Shown here: piece by piece, positions 28,460-33,307 of the stretch
Numbering within the stretch: the first letter of the stretch is position 1
Layout of the letters: each line of letters opens with the position of its first letter
NCBI GenBank assembly: GCA_947476075.1
Contig: CANJPM010000012.1
Coordinates: 1-33,307, forward strand
DNA length: 33,307 nt
From: Beijerinckiaceae bacterium
GTDB lineage: Bacteria > Pseudomonadota > Alphaproteobacteria > Rhizobiales > Beijerinckiaceae
Reading direction: 5' to 3'
Notes under the pieces: generated by a model
Database searches by the model: none
The model's input: only the letters and a program-made list of their open reading frames with translations
What the model was told of the DNA's origin: nothing
Position numbers and translations under genes: made by a program

Positions 28460-28620
28460 GCCGAGCTGGCGAACATCCTCGTGTTCGTGCCGGTAGCGGA
28501 GTTCAAACCCGTGCCCAAAAAAATCTGCGGACTCATTCCAGGAAACAGGTCCGCGTGCTCGCCAGGAGCATGCAGGAATTCGGGTTCACGTTTCCCGCGC
28601 GCATTGACAGCAGTTTACTG
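28460..28620 (+). pseudogene. Remnant of a ParB-like N-terminal domain (frameshifted, truncated)
   Basis: Frame from 28460: AELANILVFVPVAEFKPVPK; a one-base shift at A7 (28517-28523) continues KNLRTHSRKQVRVLARSMQEFGFTFPARIDS, resembling ParB-like RNARTHSxxQIxxIAxSIREFGFTNPVLID. Confidence 0.6.
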
Positions 28621-28675
28621 AGTTGCGCTCTTGATGCAGGATGCAGCTACAAAAAAACTGATGGGGAGCGGCGCT

Positions 28676-29815
28676 ATGAGGACCAAGCATTTAAGTATGC
28701 GGCAGGCGATTGGGCCTAGCTTGTGCGCAGCATTCTTACTGTGTTCAGTCAATTTTGTATCAGCTGAGCCGCTGACCATCGCCAAATTGGGAAGCATGGA
28801 GGCCGGCGGCAATGTCATAGATTGCCAAACAGTTGATGGGGGCGATCCAAATAATCCACGCCAAACACCTGGTCGCCTCGTTATAAACCAAGTTTATGCT
28901 TCATATCTCTATCCGCAGGATCAACGTTATCCGTATCCTATTTTGTTTAATCCCGGCGGCGGCCATACCGCACGTTTTTACGATACCACGCCAGATGGGC
29001 GTGAGGGCTGGCTCACTCTGTTTGCGCGTGCAGGCTTCCCTACATATGGCGTCGATCGCGTCAACACTGGTCGATCTGGAAGCGACATTTGCAAATTGAA
29101 TGCTGTGCGACTGGGTCGCGCACCCATCGGAGATATTCCGATTGCGAACCGCTATTCAGCGGAAGCGGCTTGGGTGAGCTTTCGTTGGGGACCAAAATTC
29201 GGTACGGCCTATCCAAATACCCAATTCCCGATTGAGGCGGCGGACGCCTATTATCCGCAAACTCTCACCACATATCGCGATCCGGCGGAAACACAGAAGT
29301 CTGTTGCAGCCTTTGTGGCTCTGATCGACAAGATTGATGCTCCGGGGGTTATCATTCAATCTTGGTCATCATCAGGTTTGCTTGGATATCTTGCCGCGGC
29401 AGAGCGTCCCGACAAAGTCAAAGCTATCCTCGCCATAGAAAGTTCAACATCGGCCTTTGATGACATTCCCAAAGACAAGAAGCAGATTCTCACGAAAGTT
29501 CCTATCATCATCATGATTGGAGATCGTGCGCCTGATCGTAATGAATCGTCCCGCAAATTCCAAAAAGAGATGGCTGCTATAGGCGGGAATGTCACTGTGG
29601 ACGTGCTTCCTGAGGCTGGAATCTTCGGCAACAGTCACACTTTGGCAGCTGAAAAAAATAACAAGCAGACGATGCATCGTCTCATAGCCTGGATGGAAGG
29701 AAACGTTTTCAACACTGACAAGAAGGCTGGGCAGCCCCCATCTCCCGATGAGCCGCCACCTCCGATCATTCCGAATTCCACTTCGGGATCGGCGGCGCGT
29801 CGCAATGCAAATTGA
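28676..29815 (+). CDS. Secreted alpha/beta hydrolase-fold protein
   Basis: ATG 28676 preceded by GGGAG; MRTKHLSMRQAIGPSLCAAFLLCSVNFVSAE signal; PILFNPGGGHTARFYDTTPDGREGWLTLFARAGFPTYGVDRVNTGRSG, VIIQSWSSSGLLGYLAAAERPDKVKAILAIE. Confidence 0.8.
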   Translation: MRTKHLSMRQAIGPSLCAAFLLCSVNFVSAEPLTIAKLGSMEAGGNVIDCQTVDGGDPNNPRQTPGRLVINQVYASYLYPQDQRYPYPILFNPGGGHTARFYDTTPDGREGWLTLFARAGFPTYGVDRVNTGRSGSDICKLNAVRLGRAPIGDIPIANRYSAEAAWVSFRWGPKFGTAYPNTQFPIEAADAYYPQTLTTYRDPAETQKSVAAFVALIDKIDAPGVIIQSWSSSGLLGYLAAAERPDKVKAILAIESSTSAFDDIPKDKKQILTKVPIIIMIGDRAPDRNESSRKFQKEMAAIGGNVTVDVLPEAGIFGNSHTLAAEKNNKQTMHRLIAWMEGNVFNTDKKAGQPPSPDEPPPPIIPNSTSGSAARRNAN

Positions 29816-29873
29816 CGTCGATTTAAAGTCGTTTTTCTCCTTCGAGATATAACGTCTTCAACAGATCTGGTGA

Positions 29874-30185
29874 CGCGAGGGGCTGAAAGTCTCGGCCAAA
29901 CAACCGAAACGGGTCCTGCTCTGGCTCAACGACGGCTGATACGTTCGATTGCGCGCTGTGGATCGCAACCAAGGCTGGTCCTGCGACTTCGTTGAGAACC
30001 GCACCCATGCCCGTGGGAAATATCGAATGTTGAATGTGGTCGATGACTTCACCAATGGGGCTCTGAAGATCTGGATATCCCGGAGTCTCAAATTACCCGA
30101 CGTCATCGAGAGTTGGCGTCGGAGCTAAAACACGCTCAGACCGCACTCATCGCTACGATATCAACCGACTTCACCAGAGGTTTAA
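29874..30185 (+). pseudogene. IS3-family transposase OrfB remnant (in-frame stops, internal deletion)
   Basis: REGLKVSAKQPKRVLLWLNDG*YVRLRAVDRNQGWSCDFVENRTHARGKYRMLNVVDDFTNGALKIWISRSLKLPDVIESWRRS*NTLRPHSSLRYQPTSPEV*; single continuous frame. Confidence 0.85.
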
Positions 30186-30454
30186 CACTGGCTGACTGCG
30201 CTACCCCATCCAGCTTCGCCGACCACCCCAAGGCTAGCTAGAAACCCAATCATCAACAAAAATAATGACCCGATCACCTTGCGGGGTCTGGCTTCCCGAT
30301 TGTGGGCCCGGATCAAAGCTTTTCGCTACCAACCCTGCGCCTCAGCTGATTGGCGCCGCTGTAATCGCCCTCTGGCTCATGATCGGTGGCCGTTCGAAAA
30401 GTTAGGCCGTCACGGAGTTAACGCTTGCGAGGCGTCGCTCAATGCCGATCAACG

Positions 30455-31474
30455 TCACTTGTAAAGCTTTCGCGCAAACTCCAGCGCCTGAGGCGACGTG
30501 GCAAAGATTCGTTCAACAATCTTCGCGAGATTGTCACCCGTTGTGGGGTCGATATCGAGGCTCGCCTTCTTGGAAAAGGCAAGAAACTCCTGATCGCCTA
30601 TGGCTGCATCGAAGGCGCGGCGCAACACTGCCGTCCTGTCAGCGGGAATCGCTGGAGGAGCGACGAACGGGCGCGTCACCACATCCGAAACAGTCAGGAA
30701 TGTTATCGCCTCCGACATTCCGTCCGGCAAGGATGCTTCGTGTATCAGGGGTGCAGACGGGATTCGCTTGTCGCGCTGGGAGGCGAATTGCGTTAGCACG
30801 CGCACGAAATCCCGCTTGATCCAGTCTGGCTTGGTGACCTCCACAACGCCCCAGCCGGTGCACATGCCGTCGACCTCGCCGCGCTCCATTGCAAGAGCGA
30901 TATCGTTGGTTGATGGATAACCTGTAACAACTTGAACGTTGTCGCCGAAGATGTGCCTCAGGATTACGCCATAGATCTGGCCGCTTCCCTGAGAGGTCGC
31001 GCCTATCGAGGCTTTCTTGGTCCGAAAGTCCTCAAGCTTCGTAAGTCCGGCGTTATCCCGCACCATACAAACCTTTGTATCCGAGGACATATTGCCGATC
31101 CACGTGAGCGTAGCGAAATCGAGCTTCGCCTTCTCGGGCTCAAGCGCCGCCATCGTTATCAGCGTCGGGTTGAATGCGCCCATCACGCTGCCATCGCGCG
31201 GTGCTGCGGTCGCCACATGGCGCAAGGCCGTCAAACTGCTGGCTCCGGGCATGTTTCGAATGATGATCTGCGGCGCGTTCGGCAAATGCTTCGTCAAAAA
31301 AGGCGCGAGCGCCCGGGCGTAGGTGTCGTAGCCGCCGCCGGTTCCATAGCCCACGATAAGTTCGATGGACCTGCCCTTGTAAAAACCGGCTGCGTTCTCG
31401 CTCGCGAGAGCCTGTCCCGCCAACGCTATTGCCGAGCCGAGCACGGCGGCCTGAGCAAACCTGCAACGTCCCAT
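30455..31474 (-). CDS. Bug/TctC-like receptor, divergent subfamily
   Basis: 339 aa; FYKGRSIELIVGYGTGGGYDTYARALAPFLTKHLPNAPQIIIRNMPGASS; GYPSTNDIALAMERGEVDG. Confidence 0.92.
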   Translation of the reverse strand: MGRCRFAQAAVLGSAIALAGQALASENAAGFYKGRSIELIVGYGTGGGYDTYARALAPFLTKHLPNAPQIIIRNMPGASSLTALRHVATAAPRDGSVMGAFNPTLITMAALEPEKAKLDFATLTWIGNMSSDTKVCMVRDNAGLTKLEDFRTKKASIGATSQGSGQIYGVILRHIFGDNVQVVTGYPSTNDIALAMERGEVDGMCTGWGVVEVTKPDWIKRDFVRVLTQFASQRDKRIPSAPLIHEASLPDGMSEAITFLTVSDVVTRPFVAPPAIPADRTAVLRRAFDAAIGDQEFLAFSKKASLDIDPTTGDNLAKIVERIFATSPQALEFARKLYK

Positions 31475-31640
31475 ACCTTCCTCCCTGTCGTTAAGAAGAT
31501 CATCGCATCTGACGCAGGCGTTGCAAGATCATGCGATCACGACCTGCCGGAACGTTCCCGCCAGGGGGCTGCGGACGCCTTGTTGGCATTATGCCGGAAG
31601 TGCAGCCCTACGGCGACTTGATGCGCAGGGCTGCTCTCTA

Positions 31641-32729
31641 TCAAGCTCCCGGGCGCGGTAATCCGATAGGCATTCCCCGGCCCAAATTGCGGCATTCCTC
31701 ATAGACCCAGTAGGCGATAGCAAGGTCGGCGGCAGCAGTGCCATTATTGTTGGCGTGATAGGTGATCTGCTCGTCGCTGATGCGGCCCGGATGGGCGCCA
31801 GCCGCTATATCGCCCAGCTCCACGATCTTGTCCCAGCCGATGACGCCCTGTTCGATCGGGTCCCACAAGCCTGCCTGACGCTCGGACTCAATTGACTCGC
31901 GCCAATTGGTGACGATTATATCAGCGCGCCGCACAGTCTCATCGTCGTTCTCACGTCGACCGCTCTTCAGCCAGCCCCCTTTAACAAGCGCGCTGTTTGA
32001 GCCCACAACAGTGACGACGTGCTGGCCAGGTTCAAGCCATGCGCCATCGAAGACCGGCACGTTGGAGCTCGTTGCGCAGATCACCACATCGGCCCCTGCG
32101 ATGACGGATTGCGGGTTGTCTACTGGTTCGAATTCCGCATCCACCAGTTCACGCATGCGCTTGCAAAAAGATTCACGATTATCGCGATTGCGGCTATATA
32201 TTTTATAGGTCTCAATCTTACGCTCGTTCTGAAGCGCGAGAATTTTGTGCAGCGCCTGCCCGCTGGAGCCAAACACGCCACATGTTTTCGAGTCCTTGCG
32301 CGCCAGATGACGAAAGCCCACCCCGCTTGTGGCCGCTGTGCGCAGCGCCATGAGACTGGAAAAACCGACGCGCTTCTCGGTGATCTCGCCTAGCATGATG
32401 CATTTCAGCTCGGCCGTTTCGGAATCCCACATCAAGTATACTGGGTGTTCCCGATAGGGATAATTCTGGTCGTTCGCCTCATGGTCATGTACGACGCGCT
32501 CGCCACGCGTCATTGAGCCTATGATGCCCAACCCATCAATTCCGCCAGGAAAATTTGAAATGCGGACGTTCTTGCGCGAATGCACGCGTCGACGTGGAGC
32601 GTTGATGATGGGAAATTCCGAGGCCTCCGCATAGCCCTGTTCGACTAGGTTGATCGCCTGTCCCATGTCGATGACGTCGCCGATTTCTTGCGGGCGCAGC
32701 AGCAAGATCGTGTGGTTGGTGCCCTGCAT
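31641..32729 (-). CDS. Ornithine cyclodeaminase/mu-crystallin family protein
   Basis: 362 aa; GVFGSSGQALHKILAL, VICATSSNVPVFDGAWLEPGQHVVTVVGSNS, ELGDIAAGAHPGRISDEQITYHANNNGTAAADLAIAYWVYE. Confidence 0.9.
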   Translation of the reverse strand: MQGTNHTILLLRPQEIGDVIDMGQAINLVEQGYAEASEFPIINAPRRRVHSRKNVRISNFPGGIDGLGIIGSMTRGERVVHDHEANDQNYPYREHPVYLMWDSETAELKCIMLGEITEKRVGFSSLMALRTAATSGVGFRHLARKDSKTCGVFGSSGQALHKILALQNERKIETYKIYSRNRDNRESFCKRMRELVDAEFEPVDNPQSVIAGADVVICATSSNVPVFDGAWLEPGQHVVTVVGSNSALVKGGWLKSGRRENDDETVRRADIIVTNWRESIESERQAGLWDPIEQGVIGWDKIVELGDIAAGAHPGRISDEQITYHANNNGTAAADLAIAYWVYEECRNLGRGMPIGLPRPGA

Positions 32730-33028
32730 CGAATTTCCTCCATCTGTTATTTTGTTCTCAGTGTGCCGGAAACCATCGACCGCGCAAAGTAAATTTTAGT
32801 CAGTGCTCGATCCGCGCAAAACCGACCCCCTATTGTGCACAGGCGCGGCTTCCTGCATTCTTTTGCGTGAGATTGAGGGTCTACGGTAGGGCTTTTGTTT
32901 GACGTGTTGGAGCATGCCTTCATGGGATACGCCGCTGTTGGCGCCTTGTCTCAGGTCTGCTCCAACCTGCAGCTGAGGGCTCGATCCTCACAAAGCGCGG
33001 CTTGAATGAAAAATAAACGGAGGGGACG

Positions 33029-33307
33029 ATGAATAGCATTGGAAAAGGATTTCTAATCGCGGCTGCCCTGACCTCGCCTGCGGGGGCGCAGGAAGCTGCG
33101 GACTTCTTCAAGGGCAAATCCATCCAAGTCCTCATCGGCTTTCCCCCAGGGGGCGGGTATGACGCTAATGCGCGCACGCTGGCTCGTCATTTTGGCCGTT
33201 TTATTCCGGGCAACCCAAGCATTGTTCCCGCGAACATGCCGGGCGCAGGCTCCCTGGTGGCCGCCAATCATCTCTACAATCAGGCCACGGCGGACGGCAG
33301 CGTGATA
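33029..33307 (+). CDS. Bug/TctC-like receptor, divergent subfamily (partial, runs off right edge)
   Basis: GGAGGGG upstream of ATG 33029; MNSIGKGFLIAAALTSPAGAQEAADFFKGKSIQVLIGFPPGGGYDANARTLARHFGRFIPGNPSIVPANMPGAGSLVAANHLYNQATADGSVI. Confidence 0.93.
   Translation, partial: MNSIGKGFLIAAALTSPAGAQEAADFFKGKSIQVLIGFPPGGGYDANARTLARHFGRFIPGNPSIVPANMPGAGSLVAANHLYNQATADGSVI

Noticed and set aside
30300-30402. Short hydrophobic reading frame (TNPAPQLIGAAVIALWLMIGGRSKS*) considered as a transporter tail
   Set aside because: Too short, no start context and no family match by eye.

Overview
This 33.3 kb window looks like a GC-rich, alphaproteobacterial-type accessory catabolic region. It carries pathway enzymes: a UbiD-family decarboxylase, a LigA/LigB-type extradiol dioxygenase pair, HyuA/HyuB, an SDR, an enol-lactonase-like hydrolase, a molybdo-hydroxylase large subunit, two cupins and an ornithine cyclodeaminase/mu-crystallin family protein. 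Interspersed are eight Bug/TctC-like periplasmic receptors (one cut by the right edge) and one SsuA/NMT1-like binding protein cut by the left edge. No TctA/TctB or ABC membrane or ATPase components are visible. The most interesting points are: (i) a multi-hairpin element with a closing 9-bp stem in the convergent gap at 17581-17729, a candidate structured RNA; (ii) a two-cupin plus His-tailed small protein cassette divergent from a LysR regulator, with an 18-bp-period direct repeat between them; (iii) an apparently uncharacterised HyuA-HyuB-SDR-LigA-LigB-hydrolase gene run; (iv) three tandem divergent Bug receptors behind UbiD; (v) a lone molybdo-hydroxylase large subunit coupled by a GTGA overlap to a binding protein; (vi) decayed mobile-element remnants (IS3-type OrfB, ParB-like domain) around 28.4-30.2 kb. 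Family calls come from reading motifs by eye. No database search, folding or alignment program was run.
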